From NCBI RefSeq assembly GCF_900312675.1, contig NZ_OMPC01000004.1:235390-299389 (forward strand): a DNA stretch of 64,000 bases, read 5' to 3'. Shown in pieces: positions 56,034 to 64,000 of the stretch. The notes beneath the pieces were generated by a model. That model ran no database searches, was not told where the DNA came from, and worked only from the letters and a program-made list of their open reading frames with translations. This DNA comes from Aliivibrio sp. EL58. Its GTDB lineage: Bacteria; Pseudomonadota; Gammaproteobacteria; Enterobacterales; Vibrionaceae. Every line of letters begins with the position of its first letter. Positions within the stretch are counted from its first letter, which is position 1. The position numbers and the translations under genes are program-made.

Positions 56034-57431
56034 TTAGCTCATAAACTTACGACTTAGGATTTTTAGCATCCATTTTTTGTGTTTTAACAGCAATCTTGCT
56101 CTTGGCAACCAATTTGGTGTGTTTAATATTGTTTTAGCATGAGAGAACGTTCGAAAGCCCTCAATACCATGATAGCTCCCCATACCTGAATCTCCGATCC
56201 CCCCAAAAGGCGCATCATCGGCAGCTACATGCATAATGGTGTCATTAATTGCCAATCCACCACTGTGTGTTTTCTGGCTAATGTCTTTAACTAATTTTTT
56301 ATCTAATGACATAATATAAAGCGCTAATGGTCGCGGACGAGCCTGAATATAACTCAAGGCTTCTTCTATATCGTCATAGCCAATAATCGGCAAAATCGGA
56401 CCAAAAATTTCTTCCTGCATAACCCGCATGTCTTCAGTAACATTTGTAATCAAATGGGGTAAAAACGAACGGCCTTGCTGATCCTTTATCTCGCCAATCG
56501 CGGTGATCTTCGCTCCCTTCTCTTGTGCATCATCAAGATAAGCCAGTAAACGATCGTATTGAGCTTGGTTAATAATATGACTGTACTCTCGTCGCCCTTT
56601 TTTCTCAGGAAAAGCCTGTAAAAAACGTTGGGTATAAAGCGAGATAAATTTATCTACCTTCTCTTTTGGCACAAACACATAATCAGGCGCTACGCATATT
56701 TGCCCAGCATTCATTGATTTACCAAGCATAATGGCATCAACCGCAGAAACTAACTCTGCATCTTCAGCAACTATCACGGGTGATTTACCCCCCAATTCAA
56801 GTGTGATTGGTGTAAGATTTTTAGCCGCAGCGCTAGCCACTAACTTTCCGACCTGAGTAGAGCCCGTAAATAGCAGATGATTAAAAGGCAATTGGGAAAA
56901 TTCAGCGGCAATGTCGCTTTCCCCTTCTATAATGCAAACATGCTCAGAGAGATCCGAAAATACACGACGAAGTATTTGATTTGTTTCAGGGGTGTATTCA
57001 CTCAACTTCACCATGACACGGTTTCCCGCAGCTATCGCTGTCACAATTGGAGCAATACTTAAATATATCGGAAAGTTCCACGGAACAATCACACCAACCA
57101 CGCCTAGCGGTTGATAACAAATCGAAACCTTAGAGAGAGAAAGCAGTAAGCCTGCATGGCGCTTTTTTATTTTCAGCCATTTAGGTAATTGCTTACGCGT
57201 ATAATTGATGTGTTGAATAGAAGGCATTAAATCACAAATGGTGGAATCGAAATGACTTCGAAAACCATAATCATTTTCTAATGCAGATACCAAAGCGCCT
57301 TTTTCAGCTAAAAGTGCCGTTTTTAACCCGTTCAATAACGCGAGTCGATCATCCTTTGAAGGATAAGGCGAGGCTTGATAGGCTTGTTGCAGCTGTTCAA
57401 ATTCATCCGATAAATTAACGACACTACTCAT
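56034..57431 (-). CDS. Aldehyde dehydrogenase, coniferyl-aldehyde-dehydrogenase-like
   Basis: A 465-residue NAD(P)-dependent aldehyde dehydrogenase. It has PWNFPIYLSIAPIVTAIAAGN near 115-135, the catalytic Glu in ITLELGGKSPVIVAEDA near 214 and the Cys in SMNAGQICVAPDYVF near 247. These features and the C-terminal HKKWMLKILSRKFMS fit the membrane-associated CALDH-type group (class 3 ALDH). The start at 57431 has GGAATAAG upstream. It is divergent from the dGTPase gene. The natural aldehyde is unknown. Confidence 0.88.
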   Translation of the reverse strand: MSSVVNLSDEFEQLQQAYQASPYPSKDDRLALLNGLKTALLAEKGALVSALENDYGFRSHFDSTICDLMPSIQHINYTRKQLPKWLKIKKRHAGLLLSLSKVSICYQPLGVVGVIVPWNFPIYLSIAPIVTAIAAGNRVMVKLSEYTPETNQILRRVFSDLSEHVCIIEGESDIAAEFSQLPFNHLLFTGSTQVGKLVASAAAKNLTPITLELGGKSPVIVAEDAELVSAVDAIMLGKSMNAGQICVAPDYVFVPKEKVDKFISLYTQRFLQAFPEKKGRREYSHIINQAQYDRLLAYLDDAQEKGAKITAIGEIKDQQGRSFLPHLITNVTEDMRVMQEEIFGPILPIIGYDDIEEALSYIQARPRPLALYIMSLDKKLVKDISQKTHSGGLAINDTIMHVAADDAPFGGIGDSGMGSYHGIEGFRTFSHAKTILNTPNWLPRARLLLKHKKWMLKILSRKFMS

Positions 57432-57601
57432 GAGCTTATTCCATTCAGCAAAGTGAATCTTATTATAGCAATCCATCTTCATGAACTAAATAACACTAAT
57501 TTAAGCGTGTGTTCTTGCTCTCTTTTTCAAATAACTCATTGATCTTTTTGTAACAAAGCTGTAATGATATATCAGTAGCAATAACTTCGAGAACAACAAT
57601 A

Positions 57602-58948
57602 ATGAATAAACCAATCGATATTACGTTATCCCAACACTGGGAAGATCGCATCAGTAACGAACAGAAGTTACGTCGTAATGATCAGCGCAGCGTTTTTCAA
57701 CGAGATCGTGCTCGTATTCTCCACTCTGCCGCTTTTCGTCGCCTTCAAGCAAAAACTCAAGTTCATGGTCCCGGTAGTGCCAATGATTTTTATCGCACCC
57801 GCTTAACTCATTCCTTAGAGGTATCACAAATAGGAACGGGGGTAGTTGCTCAGCTTAAATTAAGACAACCGGAATTTCGCAATCTATTAACCTCTACCAG
57901 TTTGATGGAGAGTATCTGTTTAGCTCATGATATCGGCCATCCTCCTTTTGGGCACGGTGGGGAAATTGCACTTAATTATATGATGCGTGATCACGGTGGC
58001 TTTGAAGGCAATGGCCAAACTTTGCGAATTTTAAGTAAGTTAGAACCTTATACTGAACATTTCGGTATGAACTTAGCAAGAAGAACCCTACTTGGTGTTT
58101 TAAAGTACCCCGCTTTCTTAGATCAGGTTCATTCAAGTTACCGACCTGAGCCTGTGACTAATTTGCGACACTTAAAATCGATTGAATGGCATCCACCTAA
58201 AGGTATTTATCGTGATGATACTCAGATCCTAGATTGGATTTTGGCTACATTATCAGAGCACGATAGAACCCTGTTATCTACGCTTCGCTTCCAAAAAGAA
58301 AATGACAACGCGCATCGTAAAACACGCTTTAAATCTATTGATTGCTCTATTATGGAGTTGGCGGATGATATTGCTTATGGTGTTCATGACTTAGAAGATG
58401 CGATAGTGATGGGAATTGTCACTCGTAATCAGTGGCAAGAATCAGTAGCCAGTAAGCTTGCAGACTGCGGTGATGAATGGTTTGAAGAAAATATTGAAAC
58501 CATCAGTGATAAATTATTTTCTGGTCTTCAATATCAACGTAAAGATGGGATTGGCAGCATCGTAAATGCCCTGTTGACGTCAATTAGCATTAAAAAAACC
58601 ACCTTTGAAGAAGAGCCTGAATTCGAATCAGAATTATTGCGTTGGAATGCATATTTAAGCCCACCAATGACCTATGCGTTAGATATTCTGAAAAAATTTG
58701 TTGGCCAATACGTAATACATAATTCTGAAATGCAGCGAATTGAATACAAAGGCCAGCAAATTGTGATGGAGATTTTTGATGCGCTTAATTCAGATCCTGA
58801 GCGTTTATTGCCTGAAAATGATAAACGAGAGTGGCAAGAGGCTATCGCTTCTGGGGGGAATGCGCATCGAGTCATAGCTGATTATATCGCAGGCATGACC
58901 GATGGCTATGCCCAGCGTTTATATAATCAGCTATTTGTTCCTATTTGA
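57602..58948 (+). CDS. dgt: Deoxyguanosinetriphosphate triphosphohydrolase-like protein (HD superfamily)
   Basis: A 448-residue HD-domain dNTP triphosphohydrolase. The metal-binding HD pattern is in [14 protein letters not shown] (His near 71) and [16 protein letters not shown] (HD near 111), with the second Asp in [15 protein letters not shown] near 260. It removes triphosphate from dGTP or other dNTPs. In several Vibrio and other species, related dGTPases deplete dNTPs during phage infection, so a defence role is possible. It is not the same size as E. coli Dgt (505), and belongs to the shorter group. No other defence gene is beside it. Confidence 0.9.
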   Translation: MNKPIDITLSQHWEDRISNEQKLRRNDQRSVFQRDRARILHSAAFRRLQAKTQVHGPGSANDFYRTRLTHSLEVSQIGTGVVAQLKLRQPEFRNLLTSTSLMESICLAHDIGHPPFGHGGEIALNYMMRDHGGFEGNGQTLRILSKLEPYTEHFGMNLARRTLLGVLKYPAFLDQVHSSYRPEPVTNLRHLKSIEWHPPKGIYRDDTQILDWILATLSEHDRTLLSTLRFQKENDNAHRKTRFKSIDCSIMELADDIAYGVHDLEDAIVMGIVTRNQWQESVASKLADCGDEWFEENIETISDKLFSGLQYQRKDGIGSIVNALLTSISIKKTTFEEEPEFESELLRWNAYLSPPMTYALDILKKFVGQYVIHNSEMQRIEYKGQQIVMEIFDALNSDPERLLPENDKREWQEAIASGGNAHRVIADYIAGMTDGYAQRLYNQLFVPI

Positions 58949-58975
58949 CCGAATACTAATCCAATACTAAGAGAT

Positions 58976-59007
58976 AAAAGAACTACTCTGAACGGTAGTT
59001 CTTTTGG
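58976..59007 (+). terminator. Terminator of dgt inside the end of the DTW gene
   Basis: Stem AAAAGAACTAC / GTAGTTCTTTT with a short loop, 28 bases after the dgt stop. Its right side lies within the last codons of the convergent DTW gene. Confidence 0.83.
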
Positions 59008-59609
59008 TATACCCCTTCAGGCATTTGGCTAATATGAAATTCAATCATGTTATCGAATGCCGTTAGAATCGAACCAAATTTGTCCAACTCTTTAGTTTCG
59101 GCTGACTCACCATCAAGCTGGCTTAATACATGATACCCAGCTTCTGCCGTTGATAAGGCATTGTCTTTTGGCGCTTTTCGAACACGATAGTTACCAGATA
59201 ACTCGGTATCAAGATGTACTTTTGGTAATGAATGCAGATTCGTCGAAAGCTGCCACATTTTATAAGCTTTCTTCCATGTTCCATCCAGTAAAATCACACG
59301 TTGTTTCTGCTTTGTCTGATTTGATACTGATGAAATCGCCTGACTGGTACCATCTAAAAACAACACTTGATGTTGGTATTGTTCGTCGGCCAATAGAGTA
59401 TTTAGCTCTGTGTGGTCTGTGAAATTTTCACCGATAAAAGTGCGGCAATTTACCAAACTTAACGATAAGATCTTTGCTGTTCCCAATGGTCGCTTAGCTT
59501 CTGTGGGATGCTGTAGTATGATGAGTTCAACCTCAGTAGAGATCGGTGTTATCCACTCACAGATACACGCTTTTTTTGTTTTTAGACATTGAAGACAGAA
59601 TCGAATCAC
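58983..59609 (-). CDS. DTW-domain protein, tRNA-uridine aminocarboxypropyltransferase family
   Basis: A 208-residue protein of the DTW family, which in E. coli (TapT/YfiP) adds the acp group to U47 of tRNA. The N-terminal Cys cluster CLQCLKTKKACICEW is near residues 5-19. The name-giving motif is in LLDGTWKKAYKMW near 105-117 (here Gly separates Asp and Thr-Trp), and the core segment LSGNYRVRKAPKDNALSTAE follows near 135. The start is beside the start region of the rhombosortase gene on the other strand. Confidence 0.88.
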   Translation of the reverse strand: MIRFCLQCLKTKKACICEWITPISTEVELIILQHPTEAKRPLGTAKILSLSLVNCRTFIGENFTDHTELNTLLADEQYQHQVLFLDGTSQAISSVSNQTKQKQRVILLDGTWKKAYKMWQLSTNLHSLPKVHLDTELSGNYRVRKAPKDNALSTAEAGYHVLSQLDGESAETKELDKFGSILTAFDNMIEFHISQMPEGVYQKNYRSE

Positions 59610-59623
59610 AAGGAACCTTTGAT

Positions 59624-60187
59624 TTGTTTAAATTACTCTTTCCCATTTTAGTCATGCTTGGTCTTGCACAACTGACTCCGGTATCAGATTTTTTTGTTTG
59701 GGACAGAAGCTTAATTCAACAAGGGGAAATTTGGCGATTAATAACAGGTAACTTTACCCATACTAACCTTCCTCATTTAATGATGAATGCAGCTGCTTTA
59801 ACTGTATTTTGTTTTATTTTTAAGGATATGTTAAACCCTAAAAAGTTATGGCTATTACTGCTCTCTATCAGTTTGCTGACAGGATCGTTTTTATTGCTTT
59901 CACCCATGCAATCTTATGTCGGATTATCGGGTGTGTTACACGGTTTATTTATCTGGGCAGCCATTGAAGACATTAAACAACAGCGCAATACTGGTTGGCT
60001 ATTATTAATCGGTGTACTGGCTAAAATAGCTTGGGAGCAATACTTTGGAGCAAGTACTTCCACCATTTCTCTTATCAATGCAAAAGTCGCCACCGAAGCC
60101 CATCTTATTGGAGCACTTAGTGGTGGAATGCTCCAATTAGTCAGTTATATTTTAATGCTTAATAAAGCTTCTGACGTCCCAAAATAG
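59624..60187 (+). CDS. rrtA: Rhombosortase (GlyGly-CTERM processing rhomboid protease)
   Basis: A 187-residue intramembrane serine protease of the rhombosortase group, which cuts and helps anchor proteins with a C-terminal GlyGly-CTERM tail. Six membrane helices are visible. The catalytic Ser lies in [12 protein letters not shown] (G-x-S-G) near residue 107, and the His in [13 protein letters not shown] near 159. The conserved [20 protein letters not shown] segment is present. I propose a TTG start at 59624, with AAGGA about 9 bases upstream; in-frame GTG at 59546 has no ribosome site and runs through the DTW gene start. The 3' end overlaps recR by 29 bases. Confidence 0.85.
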   Translation: MFKLLFPILVMLGLAQLTPVSDFFVWDRSLIQQGEIWRLITGNFTHTNLPHLMMNAAALTVFCFIFKDMLNPKKLWLLLLSISLLTGSFLLLSPMQSYVGLSGVLHGLFIWAAIEDIKQQRNTGWLLLIGVLAKIAWEQYFGASTSTISLINAKVATEAHLIGALSGGMLQLVSYILMLNKASDVPK

Positions 60188-60761
60188 AGTGAGATAACGT
60201 CGTACCATCCACTAATTCTAGCTCTCCTCCCATAGGAACACCATGAGCAATTCGACTTGCTGATACTTTGTGTTCTTGACATATTTCAGCAATGTAATGT
60301 GCTGTTGCTTCCCCTTCAACGGTTGGGTTTGTTGCGAGAATCACTTCTTTAATATCCCCACGCCCTAAGCGGTAGTCAAGTAAATCTAGCCCTATATCAC
60401 TTGGCCCAATACCATCAAGAGGAGATAAATGCCCCATTAAAACAAAATAACGTCCAGAGAATTGCCCCGTTGCTTCAACGGCAACAATATCAGCAGGACT
60501 TTCAACAATGCATAGCTCTCCACTGATCTGACGTTTTGGATTTAAACAGATGGCACACGTCTCTTCTTCAGTAAACGTTCGGCACTCTGAACAATGACCA
60601 ATTTCAGACATCGCACGAGACAGAGAATCGGCTAATTGCATTCCCCCTTGACGATTACGTTGTAAAAGATGAAATGCCATTCGTTGAGCTGATTTCGGTC
60701 CAACCCCTGGGAGACATCGTAACGATTCCATTAATTGTTCTAATAGACCACTGGTACGCAT
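60159..60761 (-). CDS. recR: Recombination mediator protein RecR
   Basis: A 200-residue protein that acts with RecF and RecO in loading RecA on gapped DNA. The N-terminal helix-hairpin-helix ([17 protein letters not shown] near 17-33), the zinc-binding Cys set [16 protein letters not shown] near 57-72 and the Toprim domain ([19 protein letters not shown] near 82-100) are all present. It is downstream of ybaB in the conserved dnaX-ybaB-recR order, with a terminator-like hairpin in between. Confidence 0.96.
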   Translation of the reverse strand: MRTSGLLEQLMESLRCLPGVGPKSAQRMAFHLLQRNRQGGMQLADSLSRAMSEIGHCSECRTFTEEETCAICLNPKRQISGELCIVESPADIVAVEATGQFSGRYFVLMGHLSPLDGIGPSDIGLDLLDYRLGRGDIKEVILATNPTVEGEATAHYIAEICQEHKVSASRIAHGVPMGGELELVDGTTLSHSILGRQKLY

Positions 60762-60780
60762 AGTTTTTATATTCCAGAAA

Positions 60781-60806
60781 AGAAAAAGGCAGCCACTTAG
60801 CCGCCT
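60781..60806 (-). terminator. Terminator-like hairpin between ybaB and recR
   Basis: On the minus strand, AGGCGGC / GCTGCCT with one G-U pair and a 6-base loop, then TTTTTC. It may reduce recR transcription from the dnaX-ybaB transcript. Confidence 0.65.
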
Positions 60807-60858
60807 AATTTACCAAGATAAATCGTAATCTATCCTAATATTTATTATCTAAGAAAAC

Positions 60859-61194
60859 TTAGAATGGCATTTTAAAGCCCGGTGGCATTTGCATTCCACC
60901 TGTAACACCAGCCATTTTTTCTTTTTGTGTTTCTTCAATACGACGAGACGCATCATTGAACGCTGCAGCGATCAAATCTTCTAGCATATCTTTTTCGTCT
61001 TCTTCCATTAGGCTTGGATCGATTTCAACACGACGCACACTGTGAGAACCAGTGATGGTTACTTTAACAAGGCCTGCACCTGATTCACCAGTCACTTCTG
61101 TGTTTGCGATTTCTTCTTGTACTTTCTGCATGCGATCTTGCATTTGCTGGGCTTGCTTCATCAAGTTGCCCATGCCGCCTTTTCCACCGAACAT
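60859..61194 (-). CDS. ybaB: YbaB/EbfC family nucleoid-associated protein
   Basis: A 111-residue small DNA-binding dimer. It begins [20 protein letters not shown] and ends [18 protein letters not shown], the typical Met/Gly-rich tails around a helical core. Between dnaX and recR, its usual place in gammaproteobacteria. Confidence 0.95.
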   Translation of the reverse strand: MFGGKGGMGNLMKQAQQMQDRMQKVQEEIANTEVTGESGAGLVKVTITGSHSVRRVEIDPSLMEEDEKDMLEDLIAAAFNDASRRIEETQKEKMAGVTGGMQMPPGFKMPF

Positions 61195-61298
61195 AATTAT
61201 TCTCTCTTAAGTTTACTTCTCTATTATTAAGAAAATGGGGATGAATATTGTAATTTCAACCCATCGGAATATTTTACTTTAGAATGCGTGAGCGACGT

Positions 61299-63431
61299 TT
61301 AAATCGGTCTTACGCTCTCTTGATCTATTTCTGCACCAAATCTCTGCATAAAGAAATTTACGTGCGGATCTTGCTGTAGGCTTTGATACGCCGTCTGTAA
61401 TTTTGTTTGGTACATTTGTTCGCGCAACTCTAAAGGTGTCGTTCCTTCAGTGCTGATATCAATTGATACGTTGACGTCTTTATTTAACGCCTGACTCAAC
61501 GCTTGCGTAATCAATTCATTGGCTTTGTCACCATTTAAATGTGATTGTTCCGCTCTCAAATGTAACGCTATTTGATTATCTTGCTCAACAAAAGAAGAGT
61601 TTAAGACCAATTGTTGAATAAGCTTTGGTAATGTTGTTAATGACATTGCCAATGCTGACCATGGATCTTGCTTTGATGATTCGTCCACCAATAGCTGCAC
61701 CATCTCCGGTGTTTTCTCATGCTCTAACGCTTGTTTTAACTTGGTTGGCGTAATATCACTTGCTACCTTTTTAACTTCAGGCTGCATTGATTTCCAACGA
61801 TAAGGTTCTTCTGGTTTCTTCTCTTGTGCTGCTGAGTTTCCAATTTGCGACACCTGAGTACGAGGCGCTAAATGTTGCTTCTCAGCAATACGTTCTAGCA
61901 CTGAACTCGTTTTTTTCTTATCGGATGCCGCACTAGACTTTTTTGAGCCAGTACCATTGTTTGTGTTAGCTAAATTATTTTTTGCACTGCGTAACTGATT
62001 ACGAACGCCTAGCAAACCACTTTTTGGTGGTGTCACAGGGGCTTGCTGTGCTGTCTGTGGTTGTTCCTGCATTACTTGATGCGGAGTTCCCATCGGTGGA
62101 GCATCATACACTGGTGGCTGCTCTGACTGCGCTGGTGGCACATATTGATTCTGTGCGTATTCTTGTTGCGGTGGTTGAGCAACTTGAGGTGCCTGACGCT
62201 GTGCTGGCGTTTGAGGTCTCATTGCTGCTTGATTTTGATTCACCGGTGCCGTTGGTTGCTGTCTTAATACAGGAGCCGCTGTTGTTTGCGCCGCTTGAGG
62301 CTCTGTAGCTGGTACTGCGACAGGTTGAGCATCTAGCTGTTGTGCATGAACAGGACGAAACGCGACCATTCTTAACAACATCATTTCAACGCCTGTTTTT
62401 TCCGTTGGCGCTAACGGTAAATCTTTACGACTCTGTAGGGCAATTTGATAAAAAAGCTGTACTTCTTGTGGTGATAACTGGCCACTTAATAGCTCAATAC
62501 GCTCTGCATCTGGTTGAGATTTATCCAAGGTTGCTGGCAATGCTTGATACATGGCTAATTTATGCAATTGATTAGCGATTTCTTTTGCTAATCCATCCCA
62601 CTCAATTCCCATATCAGCGAGATCATTCACACAGCTCATTAGTGTCTGCATGTTTTTGGTGCTAATCGCTTCTAAAATGCGAACGGCTTGATCGGTATCT
62701 AGTGTCCCTAACATCGCAGAAACGATATCAGTAGTAACAGAACCATTACCCAGTGCAATCGCTTGGTCAGTCAAACTCAGCGCATCACGCATACTGCCAT
62801 CGGCAGCGTGTGCAATAAGTCCTAGCGCTCTCGCATCTTTGGTCACTTCTTCTTTATCTAAAACAAAATCAAGTTGTTCATGAATTTGATCAACGCTGAT
62901 GTGTTTTAAATGGAACTGCAAACAACGAGATAAAATCGTCACAGGTAATTTCTGTGGATCGGTCGTTGCTAATAAGAATTTGACGTATTCTGGCGGCTCT
63001 TCCAATGTTTTTAATAACGCATTGAAACTGTGGCGCGACAGCATATGAACTTCATCGATCAAGTAAACCTTAAAGCGACCACGCGCAGGTTTGTATTGAA
63101 CATTATCAAGTAGCTCACGTGTATCTTCTACCTTGGTTCTAGAAGCCGCATCGATCTCAAGTAAATCAACGAAACGTCCTTCGTCAATTTCTTTACAGGT
63201 AGAACACACACCACATGGCGTCGATGTGATCCCTTCTTCACAGTTCAGCCCTTTTGCGAACAAACGTGCAATGGTGGTTTTACCCACACCACGAGTCCCG
63301 CTAAATAAGTAAGCGTGATGAAGTCGATTATGGTCAAGTGCGTTTTCCAACGCCGTAAGCACGTGAGGTTGGCCTACCACATCTTTAAAATGATGTGGAC
63401 GCCACTTACGCGCCAGAACTTGATAGCTCAT
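61299..63431 (-). CDS. dnaX: DNA polymerase III tau/gamma subunit, with programmed frameshift site
   Basis: A 710-residue clamp-loader subunit. Walker A is GTRGVGKTTIARLF near residues 44-57, zinc Cys lie in CEEGITSTPCGVCSTC near 64-79, Walker B is LIDEVHML near 124 and SRC motif in ILSRCLQ near 167. A Pro/Gln-rich linker (about 370-480) precedes the tau-specific C-terminus that binds DnaB and alpha. A slippery A AAA AAG lies at 61944-61938; -1 slippage gives Val then a stop, a gamma form of about 499 residues. The start at 63431 follows family alignment; an upstream start at 63476 adds 15 non-family residues. Confidence 0.96.
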   Translation of the reverse strand: MSYQVLARKWRPHHFKDVVGQPHVLTALENALDHNRLHHAYLFSGTRGVGKTTIARLFAKGLNCEEGITSTPCGVCSTCKEIDEGRFVDLLEIDAASRTKVEDTRELLDNVQYKPARGRFKVYLIDEVHMLSRHSFNALLKTLEEPPEYVKFLLATTDPQKLPVTILSRCLQFHLKHISVDQIHEQLDFVLDKEEVTKDARALGLIAHAADGSMRDALSLTDQAIALGNGSVTTDIVSAMLGTLDTDQAVRILEAISTKNMQTLMSCVNDLADMGIEWDGLAKEIANQLHKLAMYQALPATLDKSQPDAERIELLSGQLSPQEVQLFYQIALQSRKDLPLAPTEKTGVEMMLLRMVAFRPVHAQQLDAQPVAVPATEPQAAQTTAAPVLRQQPTAPVNQNQAAMRPQTPAQRQAPQVAQPPQQEYAQNQYVPPAQSEQPPVYDAPPMGTPHQVMQEQPQTAQQAPVTPPKSGLLGVRNQLRSAKNNLANTNNGTGSKKSSAASDKKKTSSVLERIAEKQHLAPRTQVSQIGNSAAQEKKPEEPYRWKSMQPEVKKVASDITPTKLKQALEHEKTPEMVQLLVDESSKQDPWSALAMSLTTLPKLIQQLVLNSSFVEQDNQIALHLRAEQSHLNGDKANELITQALSQALNKDVNVSIDISTEGTTPLELREQMYQTKLQTAYQSLQQDPHVNFFMQRFGAEIDQESVRPI
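61933..61944 (-). promoter_or_regulatory. dnaX -1 frameshift site
   Basis: TCA AAA AAG at codons 496-498 contains the X XXY YYZ heptamer A AAA AAG, the same as in E. coli dnaX. After -1 slippage the next codons are GTC TAG, so translation stops almost at once. A clear downstream stem-loop or upstream Shine-Dalgarno stimulator was not found by eye. A second heptamer A AAA AAT at 61983-61977 would lead directly to TAA. Confidence 0.75.
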
Positions 63432-63472
63432 AGAATACAGCCCAAAATAAAATAGATCTAAATCGTAGCACA

Positions 63473-63509
63473 GCAAAAAAATGAGATCTCCCTTGATAGA
63501 GAGATCTCA
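63473..63509 (-). terminator. Rho-independent terminator of apt
   Basis: On the minus strand, GAGATCTC / GAGATCTC with a 10-base loop followed by ATTTTTTT. It lies between apt and dnaX. Confidence 0.85.
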
Positions 63510-63534
63510 CTCAATTTATTGTGTATATGAAGAA

Positions 63535-64000
63535 TTAGTGACCAGCAAACTCACAAATGCTGTACACGTTTAAACCTAGACCTTCTAAACGAGTTTGACC
63601 ACCGATTTCTGGTAGGTTAATAACAAACGCAGCATGCTCAACATCACCACCAAGTTGACGGATCAGTTTCACTGTTGCTTCAATCGTACCGCCAGTTGCT
63701 AGTAGATCATCTACTACTAATACTTTATCGCCTTCAACAATCGCATCAGTATGGATTTCTAACGTATCAGTACCGTATTCAAGATCATACGTTTGTGCAA
63801 TTGTTGGACGAGGTAACTTTCCTGGTTTACGAACAGGAATAAAACCGACACCTAATTCTAATGCTAATGGTGCGCCAAATAAGAAGCCACGAGCTTCAGT
63901 ACCAACGATCTTAGTGAAACCGCCTTGCTTATATTTTTCTACAAGTAGCTGGATAGTCGCTTGGTATGCTTTTGGGTCTTCCATTAAGCTTGTTACATCA
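63535..64000 (-). CDS. apt: Adenine phosphoribosyltransferase, 3' part (cut by the window edge)
   Basis: About 154 C-terminal residues of a purine-salvage enzyme that makes AMP from adenine and PRPP. The PRPP-binding motif is [16 protein letters not shown], and the typical [17 protein letters not shown] and [10 protein letters not shown] segments are present. The reading frame continues through the window end (residues [12 protein letters not shown]), so the true start is outside. It is followed by a terminator and then dnaX, the usual Vibrio order. Confidence 0.95.
   Translation of the reverse strand, partial: DVTSLMEDPKAYQATIQLLVEKYKQGGFTKIVGTEARGFLFGAPLALELGVGFIPVRKPGKLPRPTIAQTYDLEYGTDTLEIHTDAIVEGDKVLVVDDLLATGGTIEATVKLIRQLGGDVEHAAFVINLPEIGGQTRLEGLGLNVYSICEFAGH

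Noticed and set aside
61982-62308. 108-codon plus-strand frame inside dnaX
   Set aside because: It is antisense to the Pro/Gln-rich linker of dnaX, has no ribosome site and only reflects repetitive codon use.

Overview
The window is a 64 kb piece of a gammaproteobacterial chromosome of the family Vibrionaceae. Low G+C, the gene orders fadR/nhaB/dsbB, yejK/yejL-yejM and apt-dnaX-ybaB-recR, a long Vibrio-type FadR, OmpV and a rhombosortase fit Aliivibrio (A. fischeri or a close relative) best. The species is inferred from sequence character, not from a search. I see no prophage, complete insertion sequence, CRISPR array or rRNA operon. Most of the window is core or widely shared genes.

Layout. 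1-5600: partial uvrY response regulator, polB with an upstream nucleotidyltransferase, and an NhaC-family transporter preceded by a clear lysine riboswitch. 5.8-13.3 kb: hns, ompV, fadR, nhaB, dsbB, a YecA/SEC-C protein, an orphan prepilin and dusC. 13.3-24.3 kb: a membrane GGDEF protein, an uncharacterised FAH-like protein, topB, fadH with a FadR operator in front, sppA, ansA and asd. 24.9-33.1 kb: a second NhaC-type antiporter, a lipoprotein with a C-terminal membrane anchor, yejK, yejL-yejM and a two-component system. 33.1-35.6 kb: a tRNA-Ser(UGA)/tRNA-Asp(GUC) array with two intact cassettes, a solo tRNA-Ser and two degenerate tandem units, and an alpha-carbonic anhydrase gene between two identical tRNA-Ser copies. 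35.7-43.2 kb: small enzymes, three Cys-cluster proteins, a Tim44-like membrane protein, and a TetR regulator with an LplT-type transporter/acyltransferase fusion. 43.2-50.3 kb: the menFDHBCE operon. 50.7-57.5 kb: alaA, a yqhC/yqhD-like pair with a RibD-like reductase, a palindromic MITE-like repeat, a DMT transporter and an aldehyde dehydrogenase. 57.6-64 kb: a dGTPase, a DTW-domain tRNA-modification protein, rhombosortase, recR, ybaB, dnaX with a programmed frameshift site, and partial apt.

Functional links. FadR (7476-8318) probably controls fadH (17877-19880) through the operator at 19904-19918. Lysine probably controls the transporter at 3744-5330 by a mutually exclusive pairing that hides its start codon. 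The men genes make menaquinone precursors for anaerobic respiration. SppA, DsbB, YejM, rhombosortase and the LplT/acyltransferase fusion all act in envelope upkeep.

The most unusual structure is the pair of degenerate tRNA units at 33399-33920. In each, the arms of a tRNA-Asp are replaced by a long inverted repeat, while the anticodon-like hairpin is kept. One change in the second copy preserves a base pair by G-U wobble.
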